A DNA stretch of 64,000 nucleotides from positions 32,457,742 to 32,521,741 of the forward strand of contig OY855904.1 of NCBI GenBank assembly GCA_963693305.1, in the 5' to 3' direction. Below the pieces are notes generated by a model, which had not been told where the DNA came from, did no database searches, and was given only the letters and a program-made list of their open reading frames with translations. This DNA comes from Meandrina meandrites. Taxonomy: Eukaryota; Cnidaria; Anthozoa; Scleractinia; Meandrinidae. Positions 54,857-64,000 of the stretch are shown in pieces; position 1 is the stretch's first letter, and every line of letters starts with the position of its first letter. Both the position numbers and the translations under genes were made by a program.

Positions 54857-55297
54857 GATACCCACCAGTCCAGTGGTCTTGCCGAGCTCAACCAAGACGT
54901 TCACTTGTCTCAAAACGACGCCGACTCCGCAGGACCCTGGATGTGGCAGGCTCTTCACTTAGCGGCGACCGCTGCCTGTAGAGGAATTGTCAACCATGGT
55001 TCTAGAGTTGTTAACGTGGTGGTAAATAGAGAAAGCAAAGGGTCGAAAAGCTGCTCCCAGCTTTGTGTTGACACATACTATTATACTCAATGCGATGCAG
55101 AAGTTTCTATCATTGGGTATGAAGGGAAGGCAACTGAGAATGGGCAGATCGTGGGCTTGTTTAACAACTACAAATGCGACAGTTCTAATGACCCAAACGC
55201 GGGACAGAGCGAGGCTTCAGCAAAGGACGGCGACCTCGTGTCTGGGTATGGTGGCCCCTTCAGCTTCTGCTGTTGCCGTAAGCCTACGTACCATTAA
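54857..55297 (+). CDS. Terminal exon of a cysteine-containing secreted protein
   Basis: A strong acceptor (GCTTTTTTGTAG, AG at 54855-54856) opens a phase-0 frame of 146 codons ending TAA at 55297. AATAAA at 55395-55400 gives a polyadenylation signal 98 nt later. The protein has an acidic lead (about residues 1-32), then GPWMWQALHLAATAACRG, a CSQLC motif, a Gly- and Asp-rich region, and ends SFCCCRKPTYH; nine Cys in all suggest disulphides. With the signal exon at 46306 this gives about 175 residues of secreted product. Family not recognised; possibly coral-specific. The frame has no frameshift and good codon use, so I think it is functional. Confidence 0.65.
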   Translation, partial: DTHQSSGLAELNQDVHLSQNDADSAGPWMWQALHLAATAACRGIVNHGSRVVNVVVNRESKGSKSCSQLCVDTYYYTQCDAEVSIIGYEGKATENGQIVGLFNNYKCDSSNDPNAGQSEASAKDGDLVSGYGGPFSFCCCRKPTYH

Positions 55298-55394
55298 ACA
55301 TATCAAACACAAAACACATGCTTGTAAGGGACAATTAAGATTAAATAGCTAGATCCTTTGGTCCTTGATTTGTGTAATGTTGGGGCAAAAACAT

Positions 55395-55400
55395 AATAAA
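55395..55400 (+). terminator. Polyadenylation signal AATAAA
   Basis: Canonical hexamer 98 nt after the stop codon at 55297, in a suitably AT-rich context. Confidence 0.6.
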
Positions 55401-55981
55401 AGCTATTAAAATGAAAGCTTTTTTGTGTTTAGTCTTAGACATCAGTCGTTTTGGAGTTCAGTAGCTTAATATGGCTTGGTTAAAGTAGCTTCGTCACAGG
55501 AATTTCGCGGATTTTTAGTCTAAACCATTCTGAAATGAGTGGTAGGCAACTTAATCCATGAAAATCACTCTCTTTGATGATCTAAAAAAGATAAAACCTT
55601 AATTCGCAGAGAGACATCAAACCGTGGCTAAAAATATTGATTTTGCTAAGACGCGTGGAAACAACTTTAAAAGTGTAGCCTAAATTTTCAAGTGGTAATC
55701 CATTTCCATCCCAGCCATCGGCGGCCAAAGACGCCTGTTAAGAGTGTGTTCATGAGAAAACCAGGCGGAAACATGCAGGAGGTGATGCAACTCAAATTAC
55801 CTGTTTCGCTCAAGCTTGGCACAAATGTGGGGCAGGATGAGTTATCAATTGTGACAAAACATTAGGTTAAAATATTTTATTCCCTCCAAGTTATGGGACC
55901 CCCTGCAAAAATGGCCATTTTTCACGGCCGGCCATGTTTTTGGTCGTCCAACAGTTTTTATCGTTATTCTAACAACTATGG

Positions 55982-56638
55982 TTGAAAGTACAGTGTAAGA
56001 AATTTAATTCGTTTCTTCTCTGTACAGCTTATAGACCACCTGATGCTTCGATTGATTTTCTAGAGAACTTGAGCGAGACATTTGTAGATTCCTTGCTGCA
56101 TGGTTTAAATGTGATAATACTTGGAGACCTTAACTGCAATGTACTTGGGAGTGATCCTGATGGTTGCGCCTTGAGTGATTTCTGTTCCACTTTTGGCCTA
56201 TCACAACTAGTCAAAACCCCAACAAGAGTAACCGAAAAATCCAAATCACTCATTGATGTTGCTTTAACGACGAACGAGAATATCATCTATGCTTGTGATG
56301 TGAAACAATCCGCAATCAGCGATCACAGTCTGGTAAGCCTAACACTGAAATTCAAGACGCCAAGGCCGCGTAGTTCTTTCGGAAACACGAGAAGCTGTAA
56401 AAATTACGACCCTAATAGCTTTATTAAGGATCTGGCAATTGTTCCTTTCCATATTGTGAACCTTTTCGACGAACCTGATGATCAAGTGCATGCCTTTAAC
56501 TGCCTCTTCTTGCCTGTTTTGGATGATCACGCTCCCATCAAACGAGTTAAGATTAAGATTCAAGGCCTAATCCATTCATCACACCGGAAATTAAAGAACT
56601 TACGAACACGCGTGATATGTGGCACAAAAGAGCTGTGA
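55982..56638 (+). pseudogene. LINE endonuclease (C-terminal part)
   Basis: The open frame has AYRPPDA, GDLNCN (catalytic Asp and Asn of the AP-endonuclease-like fold) and SDHSLV (final Asp-His pair). The N-terminal motifs (N and E of the active site) are missing. The reading shifts frame near 56570, after which ITPEIKELTNTRDMWHKRA continues in another phase. Confidence 0.85.
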
Positions 56639-56748
56639 GAACTAATGACAAATTACAGTGGAATGCATACCGCTTCTTTCGTCAAGAAGTTAAACGCGAA
56701 ATCAGGCTTGCTGAAAAAGAACATGTTCGCTCTTAAATTCTAAAATCG

Positions 56749-58088
56749 AATGGTAATTCCAATTCGATTTGGAAAAAACTTAATTGCTGCATCCCATAGA
56801 AGAATGTACCGTTGGCCACCGACAACTTTAAAAGCTGTGAATTTTTCCGAGGAACACCATCTTAACACCCAAAACATGGGCGGAATTGATCCGTGCGAAA
56901 TTTATCGTAGCCCCGGTCAAAATAATATCGCCACATTTGCATTTCAATCGATTACCGAAGATGATGTGAAAAAGATTATAAAGAGTCTTACATCAAATAA
57001 AGCTCCTGGTTGCGACAAAGCCAATGCCAAAACCTTGAAAGATAGCTTACCAGTCATCGCTCCTGTAATAACCAGTCTTATTAACAACTCCTTCCTTTCA
57101 AGCAGCTTCCCACTTTCTTGGAAAAAGGCAGAAATCGTTCCAATCCTTAAATCAGGGGATAGCGAGGAGCCTGCGAACACGAGACCTATTTCGTTACTAC
57201 CTCTATCAGTATCTAAAGTGTGCGAAAGGGCAGCGCACTCACAACTTGTTAATTTCCTCAGCTCGAATGATATCATAATCATCTGCAGAGTGGAAATAGA
57301 AAATTTCATTCGACTGATCTGCGTTACCTCACTTTACTGATGAATTACTTAATAACATGGATCAAAGGAAGATATCTGTCATTGTTCTTTTGGACCTGTC
57401 CAAAGCTTTTGATAGTATTCAGCATGGCTTAATGTTGTGTAAACTTCGCAAAGCTGGTGTATCTGAAACTGCGTGTGCCTGGTTTGAAAGCTATTTGTCA
57501 CAACGTACACAAGTAGTCAAGATCCAGAATACCTTATCCCACCCCTTACCCGTAACGGTAGGGGTACCGCAAGGATCCATCTTGGGCCCGGTACTGTTTT
57601 CCTTATATGTAAATGACCTCCTTCAGGTCCCAAAACATTGCAAAGCACTCGGCTATGTGGATGATACCAAACTCTTTCTTGGGTTCCCCTCCAACCAACT
57701 TCGCGAAATCATCTCTGCTGTTAATGAAGATCTTAAAGAAATTTCGAGCTGGTGTTGTAAAAATTCCCTGCTCATCAAACCCGATAAAACGAAACTTCTG
57801 TATGTGGGAGTCCCACAACTCATAAGGACTTTACCTGCCACTCTACCATCCGCGACATTATTAGGAACAGAAATCAAGCCAGTAACTGTTACAAAGGATT
57901 TAGGAGTGCATATTGACTCCCATCTGAATTGTAATCAGCATGTCACTAAAACCGCTAGAGTCAATAGGATAAAGCACCTTTTGGAGCAGAAAACCCTAAC
58001 TTTTCTCATAAATGCCTTTGTCTTTAGCACGTTGTTCTATTGTTCGACGGTTTGGAGTAACACAAGCAAAGAGAAAAAATCCAGTTAG
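56749..58088 (+). pseudogene. LINE reverse transcriptase
   Basis: The first segment (56749-57340) has NKAPGCD and NTRPISLLP; the frame shifts at about 57280-57355. The second segment (57357-58088) has LLDLSKAFDSI, TVGVPQGSILGPVLF, YVDD at 57654-57665 and a thumb with LGVHID. The catalytic residues are intact, but at least two frameshifts break the ORF. Confidence 0.88.
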
Positions 58089-58164
58089 TTTAGAATTATG
58101 CTTGCAGGATCGTAGCCGGCTTAAGGAAGTTCGACCATATTTCAGGAGCCCTCAAATCTCTTAA

Positions 58165-58719
58165 AGTGCCCCTGTGATCAAATTTTTGAGTTTCATTTTT
58201 TTACATTTTCGTGTCCTATTAGACTTTCTTACTCACCTTGCCAAATTTCAATCCATTATGAACATCAGAAGTCATTTTGTTTTAACATTTAATTCCGAGA
58301 ATTTACGGCCGCCATTAATCAGCCTTGTTCCAAGCTTTGAGTTGCAAATGAGAGAAAGTGACGTCAAAGGCTCAAAAATACCTCACGGGTTGAAATGAGA
58401 ATAACAATAAGTGTTCAAAATCACGCGAAAAGGAACAAAAACTTTGGACGTGTTCTTCGTGCAATTTTCTATGCTGATTGTTATTAAAATTTCAACCCGT
58501 GAGGTATATTTGAGCCTTTGACTTCACTTTCTCGCATTTGCAACCAAACCTTGGAACAGGGTTTTGTAATGGCGGCCGTAAATTTTCGGAATTAAATGTT
58601 AAAATAAAATGACTTCTGATGTTCGTAATGGATTGAAATTTGGCAAGATGAATAAGGACGTCTAGTTGTACACGAACATGTAAAAAAATACAAATCGAAA
58701 ATTTGATCACAGGGGCACT
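58165..58719. mobile_element. 555-bp palindromic MITE flanked by TTAA, inserted in the LINE
   Basis: TTAA at 58161-58164 and 58720-58723; ends AGTGCCCCTGTGATCAAATT and its inverse. The arms (about 230 bp each) include CAAATTTCAATCCATTA and CACGGGTTGAAAT motifs in both orientations around a short centre near 58440. Reading across the single TTAA the LINE frame passes from SLK to WLSV without gap or stop, so the insertion was precise. Confidence 0.9.
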
Positions 58720-58723
58720 TTAA

Positions 58724-59025
58724 ATGGCTTAGTGTTACACGTAAAGATAAACTTCTTTTTAACGACCTAGTAATGGTAAAGAAATGTTTAAATAATTTCA
58801 CTCCAAGCTATCTTCGATTTCAGCGACGGTCAATCATACACCCACGTAACACCAGGAAAAAAAAACAATCTTGGGTTGAAGAAGTGTAGACTAAAAACAG
58901 GGCAGAGATCTTTTGCCTACCGTGGGACGAAGATATTTAATGACTTGCCCAAAAACATCAGAGAGACAAATGATCTGAACCTTTTTAAAAAGAGAATTTT
59001 TAAACATATTTTAAATATGTAAATA
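58724..59025 (+). pseudogene. LINE RT C-terminal region
   Basis: Resumes after the MITE with WLSVTRKDKLLFNDLVMVKK, then frame offsets, SFAYRGTKIFNDLPKNIR and NLFKKRIFKHI before a stop at about 59022. It is the usual C-terminal end of jockey/CR1-type polymerases. Confidence 0.75.
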
Positions 59026-59205
59026 ATCTTTTATAATTGTAATGTACATACGTTTCTATTGCGAATATTATTTCAACTAACCTTTTACCGATTTTTTTCT
59101 TCTTTATTGTAAATATTTTAATCTTTTATCTTTGTAATTTCTGTATGGCGGAAGAGCCCCCAAGAAGGGGAGCTATACAATAAAGTATGTATGTATGTAA
59201 GTATG

Positions 59206-59905
59206 CATATTTAATTAGCTGATTTTGATTGACCAGTTCCACAAGATAAAAAGCCTTCTGAAAATAAAATTCACTGGATCATATTAGACTCAAAGCACAA
59301 AAATTGAATTAAACCGCCCGATTTGATTTCCTCGCCTCACTCAGTCTCTAGCAAGGTACACATTGCGTACTGTTGGCAATAGCCTTAAATTAATACAAAA
59401 TATCTACAATGAGCAACAACTTATATAGATTATTCTTACGTGGGTGGTGAAAGCCATCATTAACGTTCACAAAAAAGTCAAAAAATGTTTGGGGACTTCA
59501 ATATTTTATTCGTGCTGATGTACTTTATACAAGTGACTTAGCGAGTTCTGGCTATTTCATCAAAATTCACCGAAACACAAAAGCCATTTATTTGTCTTAA
59601 CGTAACACAAAAACGGCCCGAAATAACTAAATATCTATCGATAACGATTAATATATGGGCGAAAAAGGCACCAAAGGCATATTTTAGGAACATTTTCAGA
59701 GCTTTATTATATGGCAATGTCGTAACATCGATGTAAATACAGCAGCGGAAGATTATCTTCAACTTCTATTACCACCGTTTGCATTGATACATGATGATCG
59801 AAATCAAAACACCCGCGGAAACGTTTCCAAGATTTCCGTCAATCAAAGCTTAAAATGAGGCTTCGCATGAGCGATCATGAAGTTTAACCGTCGATAAATA
59901 AATTA
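59206..59905. other. No gene recognised
   Basis: AT-rich; the only frame of note (59538-59762, minus) is unsupported. Confidence 0.45.
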
Positions 59906-59907
59906 TA

Positions 59908-60272
59908 GGGAGCTTAAGCAAACTACGACGGCAACGGCAACGAGAACGTCACCAAACAAAAGGTTTAATGAGCAGAACAATAGCTCTGCACGTGCGTTTG
60001 AAATCTTGATACATTTCCTAGCCGTTCTCTGCAAAACAACAACCTGAAATGACCCAATTCTGCGTATTCTGGACAACGTGAACCACGACGGCAAATGTTT
60101 GATTTTTCTATTTGGAGTTGAACGCTCTCTTTACACATTTAGCTTGAGCCAGTTCTTAAACCGACAGATACGCTGAATACATCTGAATAATCGCGAGATT
60201 CTAGAGTAAAATATAAATTCATTTTTCACCAGGCGTTGTCCTCGGCGTTGCCGTCGTCATTGCTTAGCTCCC
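59908..60272. mobile_element. 365-bp TA-flanked MITE
   Basis: The ends GGGAGCTTAAGCAAACTACG and GACGACGGCAACGCC-type inverse (right end ...TTGCTTAGCTCCC) form an imperfect inverted repeat of about 45 bp rich in ACGGCAACG. TA is on both sides (59906-59907, 60273-60274). Tc1/mariner-type target; non-coding. Confidence 0.75.
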
Positions 60273-60621
60273 TAACATGCCGACAGAAGACTACAGAAAC
60301 TCGGTCAAATTTAACTTTATTTCACATTATAATATAGATAGGAGTCTGCGCGCGCTCTGATTGGCTAAAAACCTATGTTTTATCAGAGTTTAATATACAA
60401 TCTTCGTTCACTGTCCAAAATCCACGCGTGCAATTGGTTAAAATCGAGCACGTGTGATTTTACTTTACCTGTCGTCAGCAAACTCCGACAGTGCGTTATT
60501 GACAATAACGCATAAAAATCGTGCATTATTGACAACGGCTTCAGCTGACAGATTTGAAGAAATAGTGAAAGAACAAATATGAACTTATGAACGATTTTGT
60601 GAATGATTCTAAGCCTCATCT

Positions 60622-60956
60622 AGGGTGTTACTAAACAGAGTAACGGAGTAACGAGTAACGAGTAACGGAGTAACGAGAAACCGAGTAACGGGAAAAAAAT
60701 TCCATAGGTAAAAAAAAAAAATACTAAAAAAAAAAAAAAATAATAATAATAATAATAATAATAACATTCAAATAAAACATAGAAATAAGGACCTAGAATT
60801 CCGGATTGAAATTCCGGGTATTCCGTGTGGCAAATGGAACAGTATTTTCCGGTTGGCTGCATTAAGAAAGCAAAACAAATGGCGGACTCGTTGTCCCTTT
60901 TACCTGATTTGGAGTTGTACTTGGTCGACGACTCTGAAGTTAAAACGGACGATATT
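60622..60956 (+). mobile_element. Solo end of a Mutator-like element with a possible first exon
   Basis: GGGTGTTACTAA, the same 12 bases that begin the element at 4222, is followed by GAGTAACG repeats (60640-60690), a homologous layout with different repeat units. After an A-rich and AAT microsatellite (60708-60765) an ATG at 60879 opens 26 codons (MADSLSLLPDLELYLVDDSE...) to a donor-like ATT|GTAAGC at 60957. The element at 4222 also has an ATGGCGGAC at the same relative place. No opposite end was found in the window. Confidence 0.45.
60738..60765. repeat. AAT trinucleotide microsatellite
   Basis: About nine units of AAT following an interrupted A run (60708-60737). Confidence 0.9.
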
Positions 60957-61029
60957 GTAAGCAAGGACGTTTTATTTTTCAGTGCAGCTAACATGGGATG
61001 GAATTTAAATCGATTCCACGACCACTTTT

Positions 61030-62905
61030 GAGTATACGAGAGCCTGCTTGCAGGCTAAATATTTTTAGGCTTATCGTCTTATCGAAATATAGGAAAAAGG
61101 TCGCGCAACGCATAAAAAAATATATGGCCGGAATACCAACATTTCTTTATTTAATTCAGTTTCTGCATAGATGTGAATTAAGAACTTAAGAGTGAGTGTC
61201 AGTAAAAATCAGAGAAATCGTGGCCATGGTCAAAAAATCGATTTCGCTCATACTTTGTCAGTTTGAAGGCCTAGGTATGTAACTGAAAGATATGAAGTTA
61301 GTTTTTTGAAATATTCAATTTAATGGCAGAAATCCACGATAAACGGTCATCGTACCGGAAGCTCAGATTTCACTTCTCGACGATCCGAAATTTTACACTT
61401 TTCAGCTTCACGCTACACAGACGTTTCAACCGCAGTGAATCTTTCCTAAAGTTAATTGTATAGATTGACTCTTCCTCAGTCGAAAGATAGTTCTTATTTA
61501 TATCTCTGGTTATTTCTGAGCGAACTGAGCCTCGATCAAGTAGACACACTTTTCTCATTTAACCAAAAGTCTAAAATAGCCCAAATCCAGCGACGCAAAA
61601 AGCTGACCGGTAGTGCTTCAAATCTTCTGATATTTGAACGAGAGAGAGTCCTGTCATTGAATTTTACGTGTACGGTTTCAAATTTGTGGGATCTAGTAGC
61701 AATTTCGTACGAACGTCGATCAAAGTTCGGCAAAATTACAATTCGGCGCCTTTGAAACAACTCAGCACGTGACACGTGACACACAACAAAAGAATAAATG
61801 TATTTTCTGGCTAGAGGCAACACAGTAAAATCAAGTTTAAAGCTACTAACGTTTCAGACGTTTGGAAAGTAGTATTTATTTAAAAGATTGCCTACATCAT
61901 GAAAAATAATGAAAAATATGAAGCTAAACTGAAAATATGAAGCTAAACTGGAAATTCCAGGGGGTAGGAGGGTCCAAACCAAAGAACCTTCCTTGGGGGA
62001 ATAATATGAATCCTCGTTTTCAAGTGTGAAGCCACTGAAAATGTTTTCCTTCCAGCTGCATGTTTTTTTATAATCCCTGGGAAACGCAACGTGAAATCGA
62101 CATCTTCTGATGAAAAAAATCCGGAAGTGACATTTGTGTTCATAAACAAAAAATAACTTTGAAGAAATGGAAAATTAAATAAGATTGCAGTCAGCAATTT
62201 ATTGTTCAATTCAGCTGAAGCAGGATTTCATTCACAGAATGTAACTTTGATTAAAAAGAGTTTTGTTAAATTCACCATTCAAGATTCAATCTGGAGCTTG
62301 AAAACAAGAGAGTGTAATCAAATTACATTTCGCGCGAAATTTGCATAAATATTGAAACTTGCCAAAAAGTAGTTAAGACAGAATGAAAACTCACTTTAAT
62401 AGTTATTGAATTCTGATATCATTGTTATTTCTATGCATCGACTATTTGAAAACTGTTCTCAGTTATGAAAACCAAACTCTTTCATTCAACTGCTTGCAGT
62501 GTTTAAAAGGGGTGAAAATATTTCGCTTAATTAAATTACATTCTGCACGCAATGTTTTCTTTGCTCTCCTGTGTCGGAACGTTTAAGGAAATTGAAATCT
62601 TTGTTGAGCAGTATTGCATAAATTGCAAAGGAATTGAAAAAAAATATATTTTGGCTTATTTTGATGGAATTTAGGATATTTAGAATACTGAATAAGCGGC
62701 TGTATCTTGTCTATCTATGGGGCGGACCATTATTTTTTTTGGAAGCTGGGGGATGAAAATTTTTCTAAGACAGACAATTTATTTCTGTATCGTTGTCTGT
62801 GAAAACAGTTTTTTTTCCGGTGTCATCTTCCTGCAGACAATTTTTTCCCTGCCTGCAAAATATTTAGTTGGGCCTTTTTTGCTTTTGCAAACAAATTTTT
62901 CAGGA
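61030..62905. other. No gene recognised
   Basis: Contains a CACGTGACACGTGACAC dyad at about 61766-61782 and AT-rich unique sequence. The overlapping frames at 61456-61823 on both strands have no known domain. Confidence 0.4.
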
Positions 62906-62912
62906 TTCCCCT

Positions 62913-62933
62913 CCCCCCCCCCCCCCCCCCCCC
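62913..62933. repeat. C21 homopolymer
   Basis: Uninterrupted run of about 21 C. Confidence 0.9.
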
Positions 62934-63199
62934 AACTCTAAATCTCTACGATCTTCCTATGGTCTATAACGCACTAACACTGCATGAAATGACATGTATA
63001 CGGGGGTATAATGAATCCGTATACGCAATGTGTACGGAAAGATATACTGGTGTGTACTGAAGCTCGGGTATACGGTCTGTATAATGAACATTATCCTTCT
63101 ATTTCCTTATACTAATGTATACTGTTAGGTGTAGATTACCGTACACCGAGTGTAAGGACACCTTATATATGTTTTGACAAAGTTAACTCCAATTGCTGG

Positions 63200-63620
63200 T
63201 AATTATATACGACATCGCGAATTTACGCATCTTTAACTCTTGCGTAAAGAACAGTAAATAGATGGCCCTCTTTACGACAGTGTTCCTTGTTCCGTAAAGA
63301 CGCGTGAACTGGCAGAGAACACGTGAAGACTTACAGCACGAAAATGGAGATTTACGGAAAATTAAAGGTGGCTTAAATCTCCTTAAAGTTGGTCATCCAA
63401 CTTTACGCGATCAATTAAAGGTTGTTAAAGGTCGTTAAACCTGACATTTACGCTACCGTGCGTAAACCTGGCGTAAATGTGGCTTAAATGTTTCAATCTC
63501 TTTAAGCAAGCTTTAAACATGAGTGTAAAGCTGGTTCAGCTTTAAAAAATGTAAAGGTAGCGTAAAGTTGATTAAATTCCAAATTTACGCCAGCTTTACT
63601 TCAGCTTTACACCACAGTAA
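63200..63620. repeat. Cluster of GTAAAG / TTTACGC words
   Basis: More than 20 occurrences of GTAAAG, CTTTAC, GCGTAAA, TTTACG and TTAAAGGT in about 420 bp, in both orientations and not in fixed register. Neighbouring 62990-63180 has a separate set of GTATAC words. Probably a degraded palindromic repeat element; no ends were identified. Confidence 0.5.
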
Positions 63621-64000
63621 AGTTATGTTTTCATGCTGTGACTCAGGGGTGGAAGCGGAATCATTGGACTTTGGATATTCATGATTCCTGTCTTGTTTTA
63701 CCTCAATGATTCATGATTCATTTATAAATTTCATTCGATATTCATGATTTATTCCCGACGGGAATCAAACTCATGACCCCTCCCACGCTTGCAACATGTT
63801 GAATATTTCATCTTTCACATTTCATTACCAATCTTAAAATGGCAACCATCTTTCTTTATTTATCCTCATACAGGGCGCTATCGACACTGCCGATTCTAGC
63901 AGTAATTGCAGGTTGGGTGTAATATTCATGTATGAACCTACAGGTCCTACAGTATTACAGTGAATGGCCTTGCTCACCATGCATTCAAGTAGCTCTGAAA
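63621..64000. other. No gene recognised
   Basis: ATTCATGATT occurs four or five times between 63675 and 63750, a small degenerate repeat. Nothing else seen to the window end. Confidence 0.45.

Larger units (their letters stand above)
55940..59205 (+). mobile_element. Degraded non-LTR retrotransposon (jockey/CR1-type LINE), 5' truncated
   Basis: Endonuclease C-terminal half, reverse transcriptase, C-terminal region and 3' end occur in order on the plus strand, with frameshifts between them. The 3' end is an ATGTATGTATGTAAGTATG short repeat at about 59182-59205 after AATAAA. The RT C-terminal region is split by a TTAA-flanked MITE at 58165-58719. The 5' part (ORF1 and the endonuclease N-terminus) is absent. 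Confidence 0.85.

Overview
The window reads as nuclear DNA from an anthozoan cnidarian, most likely a stony coral or close relative. The grounds are an AT-rich, repeat-dense intron/exon landscape, a tRNA-derived SINE of a type I recall from coral and anemone genomes, lineage-expanded rhodopsin-family GPCRs, thrombospondin-repeat exons, and a tyrosine-recombinase retrotransposon with a companion SGNH hydrolase gene. The species cannot be fixed from sequence alone. No rRNA, tRNA gene or CRISPR array was seen.

Host genes are sparse. (1) An intronless 473-residue cupin protein, distantly like cysteine dioxygenase (10110-11531, +). (2) An intact class A GPCR (19196-20155, +), with a broken paralogue at 15990-16672 and a smaller relic near 23255-23430. 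(3) A minus-strand gene with two related secreted-type cysteine modules (exons 25450-26035 and 24843-25140). (4) A minus-strand gene with two thrombospondin type 1 repeat segments and matching splice phases (33209 down to 31983). (5) A plus-strand secreted protein whose signal-peptide exon (46306-46392) and terminal exon (54857-55297) appear to be split by an intron that contains a 6.35 kb transposon.

The rest is dominated by mobile DNA, much of it with exact boundaries. A Mutator-like element with a 9-bp target duplication is at 4222-5982. A gag-only LTR retrotransposon with a 5-bp target duplication is at 20887-22341, with a TA-flanked MITE inside its gag. A tyrosine-recombinase retrotransposon covers about 26472-31870, and its RNase H is split by a MITE with an 8-bp duplication. 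A degraded LINE runs from about 55940 to 59205. A recurrent theme is at least six palindromic or inverted-repeat elements lying exactly between TTAA tetranucleotides (731-1024, 4447-5104, 8823-9478, 41932-45998, 48217-54565, 58165-58719), from 294 bp to 6.3 kb. One of them splits the LINE frame cleanly at TTAA.

Other structure: a duplicated locus that exists once with and once without the 2.7 kb holding the cupin gene (9479-13835); a three-unit tandem array of about 1.66 kb units (36168-40985); a ten-unit polypyrimidine minisatellite (6357-6920); a two-phase pentanucleotide microsatellite (18357-18580); and five long G or C runs. All boundaries were read by eye; similarity statements rest on motif recognition, not on database searches.
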